Positions 9,139-18,525 of a stretch of 64,000 bases of DNA are shown here, piece after piece. Position numbers and translations under genes: made by a program. Below the pieces are notes generated by a model, which was given only the letters and a program-made list of their open reading frames with translations, was not told the origin of the DNA and ran no database searches. This stretch comes from Paenibacillus arenosi. Its GTDB lineage: Bacteria > Bacillota > Bacilli > Paenibacillales > Paenibacillaceae. The stretch spans positions 1 through 64,000 of the forward strand of contig NZ_JACYTN010000006.1 of assembly GCF_014841135.1 (NCBI RefSeq), read 5' to 3'. How positions within the stretch are numbered: the stretch's first letter is position 1; every line of letters starts with the position of its first letter.

Positions 9139-9528
9139 TTAAGATTGATCGATGTACCCCCTAATTAAGATAGGTCCATGTACGACAGCACTATTCGTAC
9201 GTGAAACAAATGAAAAAAAGTAAGTAGGATCCCCTGCTTGTTCTGCCTGAATCTCATAATCTACAAACAAGGTCCCCTTCTCATGGCAAGTTTCTGTTGC
9301 CTGATAGACAAGAGGACCTTGTGCATGATCAATCCGAATAAGCAGTTCGAGCTCGCCTAGATCCGCTTCTTTTACTTTTGCCCAGTCAATCTCCATCTGG
9401 ATGCCCGTCCATTCCCCTAACTCAGCACCATGAAGACACATCCAGCCAAAGGCGTGTTCCTTGATGCTAGGTATAATAGGTTGAAAAGAGCCATATGGCA
9501 GATGGCGTGTATCTAGAAATTTGAGCAC
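9139..9528 (-). CDS. Hypothetical protein, 129 residues
   Basis: I do not recognise this protein. It starts at GTG 9528 behind a weak purine-rich site and ends nine bases from the convergent DUF1796 gene. The composition is normal for a soluble, mostly beta protein (DLGELELLIRIDHAQGPLVY, TLFVDYEIQ, GPILIRGYI), with no signal peptide, membrane segment or Cys motif. Phased coding character over its full length supports a real gene. The position suggests an accessory to the glycan locus, but that is only context. Confidence 0.55.
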   Translation of the reverse strand: MLKFLDTRHLPYGSFQPIIPSIKEHAFGWMCLHGAELGEWTGIQMEIDWAKVKEADLGELELLIRIDHAQGPLVYQATETCHEKGTLFVDYEIQAEQAGDPTYFFSFVSRTNSAVVHGPILIRGYIDQS

Positions 9529-9657
9529 ATCCTATCCCTCACTCACCATGTTCGAGTTATGGAATAGCGTATGCATCTTGTCATGGATAAGCATGGGATA
9601 CTTGCTGATTTTCAGCTATGCTTAGGGGCTTTTATGGTCCATTCACAACATGCACAA

Positions 9658-9689
9658 CAAAAAGGTCAGCTATGCATTCTAGCTGACCT
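9658..9689 (-). terminator. Terminator of the LacI regulator gene
   Basis: A 10-bp stem AGGTCAGCTA/TAGCTGACCT (9663-9672, 9680-9689) is followed on the minus strand by TTTTTG. Confidence 0.75.
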
Positions 9690-9783
9690 GCTGACCTTAT
9701 CTATTAATATAATGAAAAAAATTAACTTTCATACGAGAACCTATTCATTAAGAGTACCTTTTTCTGTTCCATGTATAAGCTAT

Positions 9784-10800
9784 TTATGAGTGCGTAAGCT
9801 GATGACTTTCTACAGGAGCCGTTGTCTCTCTAATAAGCAGCTCTGGCTCAAAACGAACGGTAATGTTGCGTTTGTTCGTGCCGTTAATTTGACGCATAAG
9901 TACATCCACTGCATGTCGAGCCAACTGTTCAGCAGGCTGCTTCATCGTCGTCAAATGCGGACGCAGCTCAGCGAACATCAGCTGATCGTCATAGCCGACC
10001 ACGGACATGTCGCGGGGAACTTGGTATCCTTTTTCGGTCAATGCGTTGATAACTCCAATCGCAGTGAAGTCATCTGCGGCAAACACCGCTGTAGGCAGGC
10101 TTCCTTCTTGCAGCCACTTCTGAACTGCATCGTAGCCAGAAGTAATCGTAAACTGGCCAAATTCTACAGCGAATGGCTTGAGTCCTGCTTCACTTAGTGC
10201 GTAACGGAAACCTCTTTCCCGCTCGATTGCACTTAAAAAATAATCGGAGCCTTTGATATGAGCAATGGAAGTATGTCCTAGGTCAATAAGGTGTTTCGTT
10301 GCTTCATACCCGCCTTGAAAGTTATCAACGAGAACAGAGGAAAAGGAAGGTTGGATATTTTGACAATCAATTAGTACAAATGGTATCTTCCGCCTACGCA
10401 ATTCGTTCACGTAGTCTTCTTCATGGACAGCCGCCAATACGAGCAAACCATCTACACGGTCTTCTTGAATAAGTTCCTTACCAGCACCAACCTCTGTTGG
10501 ATAGTTAGCTACGGATATGGCTAAGTAATAACTGTATTGTTTCAAATGACTTGAAATATGCTGCACTACTGTATCTAAAAATGAATCTTGAAGGGTCGTA
10601 ACGATGACGCCAATTACACCCGTTTTTCCTTTTGCCAAGCTGCGTGCCGCTGCGTTAGGATGATAATTCAGTTCTTTCATCGCTTGAAGAACCTTCTGCC
10701 TATTTTTCTCGCGCACCGTCTTAGCATTGTTTAACACACGAGAAACGGTTACAACGGACAAGCCAGCTTTTTTAGCTACGTCAAAAATACTGACTTTCAT
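9784..10800 (-). CDS. LacI/GalR-family transcriptional regulator
   Basis: This 338-residue repressor-type regulator has an N-terminal helix-turn-helix and hinge (SIFDVAKKAGLSVVTVSRVLNN, YHPNAAARSLA). A periplasmic-binding-protein-like effector domain follows from about residue 60 (GVIGVIV, RVDGLLVLA, SSVLVDNFQGGYEATKHLIDLGH, FAADDFTAIGVINAL, VVGYDDQ). Start ATG 10800 follows GAGGAGAG. The effector is probably a sugar. No sugar transport or catabolic genes adjoin it, so its regulon must lie elsewhere or include itself. Confidence 0.93.
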   Translation of the reverse strand: MKVSIFDVAKKAGLSVVTVSRVLNNAKTVREKNRQKVLQAMKELNYHPNAAARSLAKGKTGVIGVIVTTLQDSFLDTVVQHISSHLKQYSYYLAISVANYPTEVGAGKELIQEDRVDGLLVLAAVHEEDYVNELRRRKIPFVLIDCQNIQPSFSSVLVDNFQGGYEATKHLIDLGHTSIAHIKGSDYFLSAIERERGFRYALSEAGLKPFAVEFGQFTITSGYDAVQKWLQEGSLPTAVFAADDFTAIGVINALTEKGYQVPRDMSVVGYDDQLMFAELRPHLTTMKQPAEQLARHAVDVLMRQINGTNKRNITVRFEPELLIRETTAPVESHQLTHS

Positions 10801-11110
10801 GCTTCTACTCTCCTCGTCTGTAATCTATGGATTTGAAGTTTGTCCTCCTAATCATATACAATGTCAACCAAAATTCCAACAAAATGAAGCAAATATCCGC
10901 TGAAAAAAGGAGGTTTTATACATTTTTATCGAATAATAAGTAAAAATACCTAGTCGACTATGCGCTTGGACTATATTTTTGTCAACTAATATGACATTTT
11001 TTGCGTATGTGTAACAAAGAAAAAGCACCATCTCGACTCTGCATATGCAAAGATAGAAATAGTGCCACGATATAATAGCTTGAAGCAAGGTGATTTACGT
11101 CATTTTATGA
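10801..11110. other. Intergenic region: lacI upstream and aldolase terminator
   Basis: About 310 bases without a gene. On the minus strand it carries a 10-bp stem with wobbles (11025-11034 with 11056-11065), followed by TTTTTC, which should terminate the aldolase-like gene. The rest is the AT-rich lacI upstream region, in which I could not define an operator. Confidence 0.6.
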
Positions 11111-12061
11111 TCAAAAACTGCCTTCAGGTGTCATCATTCGATCATAAAATTCTTCATATTTGTCTCGATCTGGGGAAGCCAGCAGGGACATTGCCGAACG
11201 AGGATGCTCGTCCAATGTGCCTGTAACTAAGTAAGGAATTAAATATCCCCATTCCCACTTCTCACGCATCGTAATCATATGTTTTTGAATGAATCCTAGT
11301 GAAGGACGAAGATGGTATTTTGTATTTTTCAAATGCGTCAACAACAGTTCCGTTGGACAGTTGCCCGCTCCACGACCCATTCCATAGACAGAAGCATCGA
11401 GCAGTTCAACGCCAAGCTCAGCAGCAACAAGCGTATTGGAAAATGCTAATTGCATATTGTTATGTGTATGTACACCTAGGCGCTTATTAGGCAAATGTTC
11501 TTGGAACTTCTCTACGAGGAACTTAAAATCATTATGGTCTAAGCTTCCATAGGAGTCGACAATATAAACTACATCAACAGGGCTTTCTTTAATCATTTGG
11601 AACGCCTCTACCAAGTCATTATCCATGACATTGGACAAAGCCATAATATTAATTGTCGTTTCATAACCAAGGTCGTGGAACTTCTGCACGAGGTCGAGCC
11701 CTTTGTCTACATCCTTGATATAACAAGCGACACGAATGAGGTCCAACAAACTTTCGGAACGAGGTAAAATATCATTCTCATCTACACGGCCAATATCAAC
11801 AAGTGCAGAGAGCTTTGTATCGCCTTTGTTCGGAATCACTTTGTTCAAGAAATCCTCATTCAAGAAACGCCAAGGACCAGCCGCCTCTGAACCTTTCATC
11901 AACTTAGGAGAATTTTTGTATCCAATCTCCATGTAGTCGACGCCAGCTGCATTAAGTGAAGCATACAGATCTTGCACAAATTCGACACTGAAATCCCAAT
12001 TATTGACGAGACCTCCGTCACGAACGGTACAGTCAACAATTTTGCAATGATTTGTTTTCAT
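11111..12061 (-). CDS. DRE-TIM-type aldolase (HMGL-like) catalytic domain protein
   Basis: The 316-residue protein opens with CKIVDCTVRDGGLVNNWDF, the DRE-TIM metallolyase motif in the form DxTxRDGG. It continues through VDYMEIGYK, VYIVDSYGSLD and GVHTHNNMQLAFSNTL (metal-binding HxHN) to GMGRGAGNCPTELLL. This matches the barrel of 4-hydroxy-2-oxovalerate aldolases but lacks their C-terminal communication domain. Such stand-alone proteins often sit in glycan or nucleotide-sugar loci; the true substrate is unknown. ATG 12061 follows AAAGGGGAC. The beta-lactamase-fold lipoprotein gene lies upstream on the same strand. Confidence 0.85.
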   Translation of the reverse strand: MKTNHCKIVDCTVRDGGLVNNWDFSVEFVQDLYASLNAAGVDYMEIGYKNSPKLMKGSEAAGPWRFLNEDFLNKVIPNKGDTKLSALVDIGRVDENDILPRSESLLDLIRVACYIKDVDKGLDLVQKFHDLGYETTINIMALSNVMDNDLVEAFQMIKESPVDVVYIVDSYGSLDHNDFKFLVEKFQEHLPNKRLGVHTHNNMQLAFSNTLVAAELGVELLDASVYGMGRGAGNCPTELLLTHLKNTKYHLRPSLGFIQKHMITMREKWEWGYLIPYLVTGTLDEHPRSAMSLLASPDRDKYEEFYDRMMTPEGSF

Positions 12062-12173
12062 CTCGCTGTCCCCTTTGTTTTTTTAATTTTCTTCATTTTA
12101 ATGGAAAGCAACCTAGAAAGCAAAGCAAAAGATCAGTTTGTAACAAAGTCATCACTTACTACAAAAATCTCAT

Positions 12174-13271
12174 TTAGTAAACAGCTTCGACAATTTCTTC
12201 TGCATAAGGAATCAATGCGCTGGAATCCTCCAAATTACTCGTAAATACTAATACTAGCTTCTTTTCTGGGACCACAAATATATACTGTCCTGCGTGCCCC
12301 ATTGCAAAGTAAGCCTGAAAACCCGCCATTGATCGGACCCACCAATGGTATCCGTAGCTTCCAAACCATAGAGATCCTTTCGAATGCTTCGATGTGGAGT
12401 GAGTAACCCAGATCTTCGGAACGATCTGATGCCCTTCCCACTCTCCGCCGTTCAAATACAATTGACCGAACTTGGCCATATCCCGTGGGACCATTTCCAT
12501 TCCAAGTCCACCAGCACTCATTTGATTAGGTCCTGTCAACCAAAACACATCACGGATACCCAAGGGCTCAAATAGTTTGCGGTTAGCATACGTCTGAAGA
12601 CTTTCTCCATATTGCTTGTGAATAATGGCAGATAAGAGCTGAGAAGCACCTGTATTATAGTTAAATTTCGTACCTGGATTTTCATTCATAGGCCGATTCA
12701 GAACAAATGATACCCAATCACTGCTATAGATCATCGGTTCTACACCATAATCCCATTCGCTCCACTCAGGCCAATCTAACCCCGTACTCATCGTCAGCAA
12801 ATGCCTAATCGTCATCTTATCATTACGAGGTTCGGAATCTTGTTTCCAGCGTGGGAAATAGTCTGCTACAAGATCGTCAGCACCTTCAATAAGCTTCTCT
12901 TGCAAGGCAATCCCTACTAATGCGGAGGTAATGCTCTTCGTAACGGAATTTATCGGAAATCGTGTATTTGCATCGTAACCTTCCCTATAATATTCGTCCA
13001 CGATAGCTCCATTTTTTACGACTACCATTGCATAAATCGGCATGCTCTCCAAACGAAGCTTGATTGTATCCAATGCCTCCATATCAAAGCCAGCCTCATC
13101 GGGGGAGATGAATTTCCACGAGCTCCGCTCTGCTTTATGATTCGCATCACCATGATGAATAGACTTTGTAATCGTTGGTTTCAGCCTAGTGGTACCGCTG
13201 TCCCCCATCGTACAGCTAGCTAGCAATGCGATTACAATAATAGATATAAGACTCGTAATCATTCGACGCAT
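12174..13271 (-). CDS. Serine hydrolase lipoprotein (class C beta-lactamase fold)
   Basis: This is a 365-residue predicted lipoprotein: a charged start, a hydrophobic stretch and the lipobox LLASC at about residue 20. The catalytic motifs are SVTKS (SxxK) and YNTG (YxN), in the order seen in class C beta-lactamase/DD-peptidase relatives. Enzymes of this type act on peptidoglycan peptides or small esters; resistance activity cannot be inferred. ATG 13271 follows GTGGAGTG. It would be anchored on the outer face of the membrane. Confidence 0.87.
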   Translation of the reverse strand: MRRMITSLISIIVIALLASCTMGDSGTTRLKPTITKSIHHGDANHKAERSSWKFISPDEAGFDMEALDTIKLRLESMPIYAMVVVKNGAIVDEYYREGYDANTRFPINSVTKSITSALVGIALQEKLIEGADDLVADYFPRWKQDSEPRNDKMTIRHLLTMSTGLDWPEWSEWDYGVEPMIYSSDWVSFVLNRPMNENPGTKFNYNTGASQLLSAIIHKQYGESLQTYANRKLFEPLGIRDVFWLTGPNQMSAGGLGMEMVPRDMAKFGQLYLNGGEWEGHQIVPKIWVTHSTSKHSKGSLWFGSYGYHWWVRSMAGFQAYFAMGHAGQYIFVVPEKKLVLVFTSNLEDSSALIPYAEEIVEAVY

Positions 13272-13309
13272 CGCGAATCACACTCCACTTTTACATTCCC
13301 CTACTTGCA

Positions 13310-14206
13310 TCACTCATACATGGCAGCAAGACGCTTTGCTCTCACTTCTGTTATCGTCTCAAGAAAGCGACGTTCAACTTCTCCCATATAAGCATCAGAG
13401 CGACGTATATAAACAACAGATACTTGGCGAAATAATTCAGGAATGGAGAACAACGTAACCAATCCTTCACGTTCCAACTTATGCACAGCCGCACGAGGTA
13501 CTAATGTGATGCCCAAGCCAGCAACAACTGTACCAATGATAGTCTCTAGCGTACCGAACTCCATCACTTTAATCGGTGTGACTCCTTCGCTTTGCATCCA
13601 TTTCTCCAATTTGGCACGGTAACCGCAGCCGCGACGAAACACGAGCAATGGCAGATGCAGCAATTCCTCTAATTTCGTATGCGTATTTAACTCTTCTCGA
13701 CTGTGACTGCATACAAGTACAAGCTCCTCTTCAAAAACAACGTGCTGATCAATATTAGGAACATCTACAGGACCAGATACAAATGCCCCATCCAGCTTAA
13801 GCTGCTGTACCTCTTCCGTCAGAGATTCCGTGACACCCGTAACTAGCGAAATATCTACATTCGTATATCTGCGGTAAAAGAGATTCAATATGTCAGGCAA
13901 TCCAACAACCGTCTCGACAGAACCAATTTTCAGCATTCCAGCCGGATCTTCTGGATTTTGAAAGGCTTTATGCATTTCATTCATCAGCATCGTCATTTTT
14001 TCCGCATAAACGAGCAACTTTCGACCTTCTGGATTCAATGTCATGCCACGACGATGACGTTGAAACAACGGTCGGCCCATTTCTTTTTCTAAAGAGCGTA
14101 TACGTGCTGTTACATTCGATTGTACATATCCAAGCTGCTCTGCAGCCTTACTTACACTTCCTTGTTTTGCTACTTCCATAAAGATTTGCATATCGCTAAT
14201 TTCCAT
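13310..14206 (-). CDS. LysR-family transcriptional regulator
   Basis: With start ATG 14206 (GGAGAGGTG upstream) the protein has 298 residues. The N-terminal winged helix is clear (MQIFMEVAKQGSVSKAAEQLGYVQSNVTARIRSLEKEMGRPLF), followed by the periplasmic-binding-like effector domain (LKIGSVETVVGLP, LDGAFVSGPV, VVAGLGITLVPRAAV). It is divergent from an EamA transporter, with a 155-base shared control region that holds a palindrome, so it most likely controls that exporter. Confidence 0.92.
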   Translation of the reverse strand: MEISDMQIFMEVAKQGSVSKAAEQLGYVQSNVTARIRSLEKEMGRPLFQRHRRGMTLNPEGRKLLVYAEKMTMLMNEMHKAFQNPEDPAGMLKIGSVETVVGLPDILNLFYRRYTNVDISLVTGVTESLTEEVQQLKLDGAFVSGPVDVPNIDQHVVFEEELVLVCSHSREELNTHTKLEELLHLPLLVFRRGCGYRAKLEKWMQSEGVTPIKVMEFGTLETIIGTVVAGLGITLVPRAAVHKLEREGLVTLFSIPELFRQVSVVYIRRSDAYMGEVERRFLETITEVRAKRLAAMYE

Positions 14207-14232
14207 AATGCACCTCTCCGACGACACTTTGA

Positions 14233-14249
14233 TATCATTAATAATGATA
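14233..14249. promoter_or_regulatory. Palindrome between lysR and eamA, candidate operator
   Basis: TATCATTA-A-TAATGATA is an exact 8-bp inverted repeat with one central base. It lies 27 bases upstream of the LysR start codon, where an autoregulated LysR protein would be expected to bind. Confidence 0.5.
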
Positions 14250-14361
14250 CTTTAAATCACTTATAATTATTTTACAAGATAGTTGAAGCCACTTATGATG
14301 TTATTGAAAATAGTAGAAGTCGTATAAATACAAAGTGTATATGCTAGGAGTGAATGTAACA

Positions 14362-15342
14362 ATGTCGGCGTCACGTCTATGGAAAGGTGCTCTATGCTGC
14401 TTCATTGCAGCTGTAGCATGGGGAGCTATGTTCCCTGTTGCAGAAAGCGCCTTGCATCATTTGGATCCATTTTGGTTCTCAACCATTCGTTATGTAACTG
14501 TATCCGTATTACTCATCTTGTTGCTGCTTTGGAAAGAAGGTCGACAAGCATTTCGTGCGGAAGGTCGATTCTTCTTACTCTGGATGTCCGGTACGTTTGC
14601 CTTTACCGTTTATAATTTCGGTATATTTTGGGGACAGAAGGAGCTCGGAAAGTCAGGAGTATTATTAGCCTCCATTATGGAGTCATTTATGCCTATGCTC
14701 GCGGTTCTCATCGTCTGGGCAGTCACTCGCAAACGGCCGCGCATGATTACATTAGGATGTGTAATAGCAGCATTTATCGGTGTTCTCTTCGTCGTTACGA
14801 AAGGCGACTTGGGGATGTTTAGCAGTGGCGAATTCAAACCAATCCCACTATTAGCTATCTTTGTAGCTGTTGTTGGCTGGGTGATTTACACCATATCATG
14901 CGGACAATTTAAAGGCTGGTCCGCACTCCGAATTTCGACATTAACTTGCATATATGGGTCAGCGACTTCCCTCGTTGTCGTACTTATCTTATCTGCATTT
15001 GATCAGATTCAAGCACCTGCAATTAGTGAATTAACTGGAGTTTGGCCTGAAATGTCATTTATGATTTTCATTGCAGGATTGTTAGCACTGCTGTGCTGGC
15101 TTAAAGGCATTGAACTGCTGTCACCTGTTAACGGTATGCTTTTCATCAACTTTGTCCCTGCAACAACGTTTATCATTTCCATCATTCAGGGCTATCAAGT
15201 ATCTGCAGCAGAAATTTTAGGAACAGTCATCATTACTTGTGCACTTATAGTAGATAACGTAGCAAGTCGAAGAGCGGAAGCGACGATGAAGGAGAAAAGA
15301 AGCAAGACTCCGTCCAGATCGAGTGTAGCTCAACAAACCTAA
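14362..15342 (+). CDS. EamA-family (DMT) transporter
   Basis: This integral membrane protein of 326 residues has about ten hydrophobic segments and the two EamA repeats (GALCCFIAAVAWGAMFPVAES at the start; a second repeat from about PLLAIFVAVVGWVIY). Family members export amino acids or metabolites or act as permeases; the substrate cannot be read from sequence. ATG 14362 was chosen behind TAGGAGTG; a GTG at 14335 is in frame but has a poorer site. Control by the divergent LysR regulator is inferred. The C-terminal tail is basic. Confidence 0.88.
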   Translation: MSASRLWKGALCCFIAAVAWGAMFPVAESALHHLDPFWFSTIRYVTVSVLLILLLLWKEGRQAFRAEGRFFLLWMSGTFAFTVYNFGIFWGQKELGKSGVLLASIMESFMPMLAVLIVWAVTRKRPRMITLGCVIAAFIGVLFVVTKGDLGMFSSGEFKPIPLLAIFVAVVGWVIYTISCGQFKGWSALRISTLTCIYGSATSLVVVLILSAFDQIQAPAISELTGVWPEMSFMIFIAGLLALLCWLKGIELLSPVNGMLFINFVPATTFIISIIQGYQVSAAEILGTVIITCALIVDNVASRRAEATMKEKRSKTPSRSSVAQQT

Positions 15343-15356
15343 TCACAGAATGGGAT

Positions 15357-15388
15357 GAAGGAGAGGTCATGAAGATGGCCTCTCCTTC
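15357..15388 (+). terminator. Terminator between eamA and pepA
   Basis: A 10-bp stem GAAGGAGAGG/CCTCTCCTTC is followed by TTGTTTG. It lies between convergent genes and may serve both. Confidence 0.65.
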
Positions 15389-15411
15389 TTGTTTGCAACT
15401 CGCTTTTGCTG

Positions 15412-16932
15412 TTACACGTAAGGATGTATTGTCTCCGCAAGTGTACGTACCATAACGCCTGTTCCGCCTTTCGGATTAACGCCCCGCGACTTCTTCAAGT
15501 ATGAAGTTCCCGCAATGTCAAGATGAACCCAAGGCAAGCCGTCAGCGAATGTTCCAATAAACAATCCACCTGTTATTGTTCCGCCTCCGCGTCCACAGCT
15601 GTTGCGAACATCCGCCACATCACTCTTTAATAAATCCCAGTATTCCTTATGAGATGGAAGCGCCCATACGTGCTCGCCTGCTCGCATCGATGCTGCAAGC
15701 ACCTCATTCAATAAAGGCTCATCATTTGTAATCGCGGCTGTCGTCACATCACCAAATGCCACGATCGCAGCCCCTGTCAATGTAGCTACATCGATAAGCT
15801 TCGATGCGCCGAGTTCCTTCGCATAGGTCATCGCATCAGACAGAACAACTCGACCTTCAGCATCCGTATTAATGACCTCAATGGTGCGTCCACTGTAGGT
15901 CTTTACGATATCCCCCGGTTTCAAAGCATTGCCGCCAGGCATGTTCTCGGCAGATGCAATGACACAAATGACGTTCTTGTTCGGACGCAAACGACCGATC
16001 GTTGCCATCGTACCTAGAACAGCCGCTGAGCCACCCATATCACTAATCATTTCTTCCATGCCATTTGCTTGTTTTAAGGAAATACCACCCGTGTCAAACG
16101 TAATGCCTTTGCCCACAAGCCCGAGTACATCTGACCAATCTTCTTTGCCTTGATACTTAAGGACGATGAGTCGTGGTGGGTTTACACTTGCTTTGCCTAC
16201 ACCGATAATGCCGCCCATACCTTTAGCCTCAAGCTCGGTTTCATCAAGTATTTCTATTTCCAACTGATACGTATCTGCTATACGAGCTGCTACGTCAGCT
16301 AATGAAGATGGATAAAGTTCATTGCCTGGCAAATTAGTCAAGTCTCTTGCAATCGTCGTACCAATCGCATAAGCATGACCACGTTCTGCGCCCACTTTCC
16401 ATTGTTCATGATCCAGAACAGCTCCGAACAGTTCTAGCGTTTGCAAATGATGTGGAGCCTCTGCTTCCTTCTTGTACGTATCACGTTGATAAGCTCCTAG
16501 CAAGCAGCCCTCTACCACGGCTTGCGCTACAATAGCTGTCCGCTTCTCCGGCGTAATAACAGCAAACTCATGGGTTACATATATAGCCGGATGAGCTGCC
16601 TTCAATCTAATTACTTCTCTTGCTGCTTTGGCAAACGCACAGCGCAGTTCTTCCGTTGTCCATCCATGTTCGGAACGAACGATCGCTATTAAGAAACGCA
16701 CATGGCCTTCACCTGCTGGAAATACATGAACACTTCCTGCTTGTGCCTTAATAACGCCTGTCTGTATCGACTGCTTACAAATGGCTGCGCCAGGAACATT
16801 CATCGTTCCATTTAACCATTCTGATTTTGTTGCTATTGCAATAACCGCATCCGCTTCTACGGATTGTTCTAGTGAAGAGCTAACTTGGATTGTTACGTGT
16901 TGAAGTGCTTCTGCATTCGTGAGCTTAACCAT
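15412..16932 (-). CDS. pepA: Leucyl aminopeptidase (M17 family)
   Basis: This cytosolic dinuclear-metal aminopeptidase of 506 residues removes N-terminal residues from peptides. The catalytic domain shows GKGITFDTGGISLKQ, MISDMGGSAAVLGTM and the M17 signature NTDAEGRVVLSDAM, all with the expected metal-binding Asp, Glu and Lys residues. The N-terminal macro-like domain is more divergent. ATG 16932 is preferred over an in-frame GTG nine bases upstream. A sensor kinase gene lies 50 bases upstream on the same strand, so the two may be co-transcribed. Confidence 0.93.
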   Translation of the reverse strand: MVKLTNAEALQHVTIQVSSSLEQSVEADAVIAIATKSEWLNGTMNVPGAAICKQSIQTGVIKAQAGSVHVFPAGEGHVRFLIAIVRSEHGWTTEELRCAFAKAAREVIRLKAAHPAIYVTHEFAVITPEKRTAIVAQAVVEGCLLGAYQRDTYKKEAEAPHHLQTLELFGAVLDHEQWKVGAERGHAYAIGTTIARDLTNLPGNELYPSSLADVAARIADTYQLEIEILDETELEAKGMGGIIGVGKASVNPPRLIVLKYQGKEDWSDVLGLVGKGITFDTGGISLKQANGMEEMISDMGGSAAVLGTMATIGRLRPNKNVICVIASAENMPGGNALKPGDIVKTYSGRTIEVINTDAEGRVVLSDAMTYAKELGASKLIDVATLTGAAIVAFGDVTTAAITNDEPLLNEVLAASMRAGEHVWALPSHKEYWDLLKSDVADVRNSCGRGGGTITGGLFIGTFADGLPWVHLDIAGTSYLKKSRGVNPKGGTGVMVRTLAETIHPYV

Positions 16933-16982
16933 CCTGACCACCCTTTATCTCTTATGATGTCATCTATTATATCATATCAAAC

Positions 16983-18443
16983 TTACCATTCTCCAAGTGA
17001 AGAAGAAGGTCGAGGTTGTTCACCATTCGAAATCGGCAAGCGAATAACGAATTGGGTCCATTCCTCTTGCTGACTGTCTACCTCGATCACTCCACCATGA
17101 TTACGAATAATGCGATAGCTGACAGACAAGCCTAAGCCTGTCCCTTCATTTTTCGTTGTAAAGAATGGATCAAACAGCCGTTCAAGGGTGCGTTCATCCA
17201 TCCCTTTTCCGTTGTCACGTATCGTTACGGCTACATACTTGCCTTCTTTAACGGCGTGAATTTGAATGCTACCTTTGCGAAGGTGAGCCACCTCAACAAT
17301 CGCGTCGATTGCATTGCGGATCATATTTAGAAACACTTGCTTAATCTGCTTCACGTCTATAGATACAGTAAGAGGCTGTTCAGGCGCATGTTCCATCCAC
17401 TCTATTTCACAGTCCTTCATTAACGCCTCGCTCTCGGTCAATAGCACCACTTCCCGCAGCAAAGACGAAATCGGAACTTCTGTCGTAAGGGGAGCTGTTG
17501 GCTTCGAAGAGTTAAGAAACTCAAAAATGATATCGTTGGCTCGATCGATTTCAGCCAGTATGATGCGTGCATATTCTTCTTTGCCTAAGTTCATCAAATG
17601 AGGTCTCAGCAATTGAATAAATCCGCGAATCGATGTTAATGGGTTGCGTATTTCATGCGCAATCGCCGCTGCAATTTTACCTAATATCGCCAACTTATCG
17701 TTCTGTACAGCTGTCTGTTCAATACGTTTATAGTCCGATACATCTTTAATGCTGAACAAGAAATCTCCATCCATTTGCTCACCGTGGGTGAACGTCACGA
17801 GAAAAGTTCTTCCTTGACGATCCGTTATTTCATGATAGCGCTTTCTCCTTTGGATAGTCTCTCGGAATACCCGAATCATCAATTTCCGTTTATCCCGTTG
17901 AATTAACGGATGACGCATAAGCTCAATCAGCGTGCAGCCGACTAATTGTTTGCGCGGAACTTGAAGTAACGTCGCGGTTGCAACATTGACAAATGAAAGA
18001 GTACCGTCTTCATCGAACAAGACGATAGCACAGTCCATCTGCTGCAGTACGTTTTCGTACTTGTTCTGGTTGAAGTCCCCGGCAAATAGAGCACGACTAG
18101 GTTGCATCCAAGGTTCCCGAATAGGGTTGATAGCCAAAAACTCCCCCTCCTTGCTCCCTTGTTCCATCTGAATGACGGACAAGCATTCCACAAAATAGAC
18201 ATAAGATCGATGCAGCATCTTTGCAGCTTCATTCCATTCCACATGTGACATCATCATAGTCATCGTATCTTCATGAAGGGTTAAAACGTCATAGGGCTTC
18301 ACTTGTTGGCTTGTCCTAGCAATTGTTCTGGCCGTCTCCAAGTCTTTCTCGCTGCCGTTCAACATAAACTGGCGCAAACTCTTTGTATACTGCGACTTCC
18401 AATTCACTATGTCCAACACCGTATCTTCGGAAGGACTTATCAT
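16983..18443 (-). CDS. PAS-domain sensor histidine kinase
   Basis: The 486-residue kinase has no membrane segment. Residues 1-110 form a helical domain resembling the RsbU N-terminal domain (SLRQFMLNGSEKDLETARTI, YDVLTLHEDTMTMMM). A PAS domain follows (NVLQQMDCAIVLFDEDGTLSFVN), then the HisKA box AIAHEIRNPLTSIRGFIQLL with the phosphoacceptor His, and a HATPase with NMIRNAIDAI, DNGKGMD and GTGLGLSVSY. No response regulator adjoins, which is common for sporulation phosphorelay kinases; that role is inference. ATG 18443 follows GAGGTGAT. Confidence 0.92.
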   Translation of the reverse strand: MISPSEDTVLDIVNWKSQYTKSLRQFMLNGSEKDLETARTIARTSQQVKPYDVLTLHEDTMTMMMSHVEWNEAAKMLHRSYVYFVECLSVIQMEQGSKEGEFLAINPIREPWMQPSRALFAGDFNQNKYENVLQQMDCAIVLFDEDGTLSFVNVATATLLQVPRKQLVGCTLIELMRHPLIQRDKRKLMIRVFRETIQRRKRYHEITDRQGRTFLVTFTHGEQMDGDFLFSIKDVSDYKRIEQTAVQNDKLAILGKIAAAIAHEIRNPLTSIRGFIQLLRPHLMNLGKEEYARIILAEIDRANDIIFEFLNSSKPTAPLTTEVPISSLLREVVLLTESEALMKDCEIEWMEHAPEQPLTVSIDVKQIKQVFLNMIRNAIDAIVEVAHLRKGSIQIHAVKEGKYVAVTIRDNGKGMDERTLERLFDPFFTTKNEGTGLGLSVSYRIIRNHGGVIEVDSQQEEWTQFVIRLPISNGEQPRPSSSLGEW

Positions 18444-18525
18444 CGTGATCACCTCACTGCCCACTACTTTTGACTGGACAAGATGTGCTCTGGTTACCAA
18501 TAGTTACATGATAGTTATAATGACA

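Noticed and set aside
11972-12244. Plus-strand 90-codon frame across the aldolase-hydrolase gap
   Set aside because: It begins inside the aldolase gene on the opposite strand and reads through AT-rich spacer. The hydrophobic stretch is a chance effect of T-rich sequence.
12174-13271. Beta-lactam resistance from the serine hydrolase lipoprotein
   Set aside because: The fold is shared by many esterases and peptidases, and nothing in the sequence or context indicates antibiotic hydrolysis.
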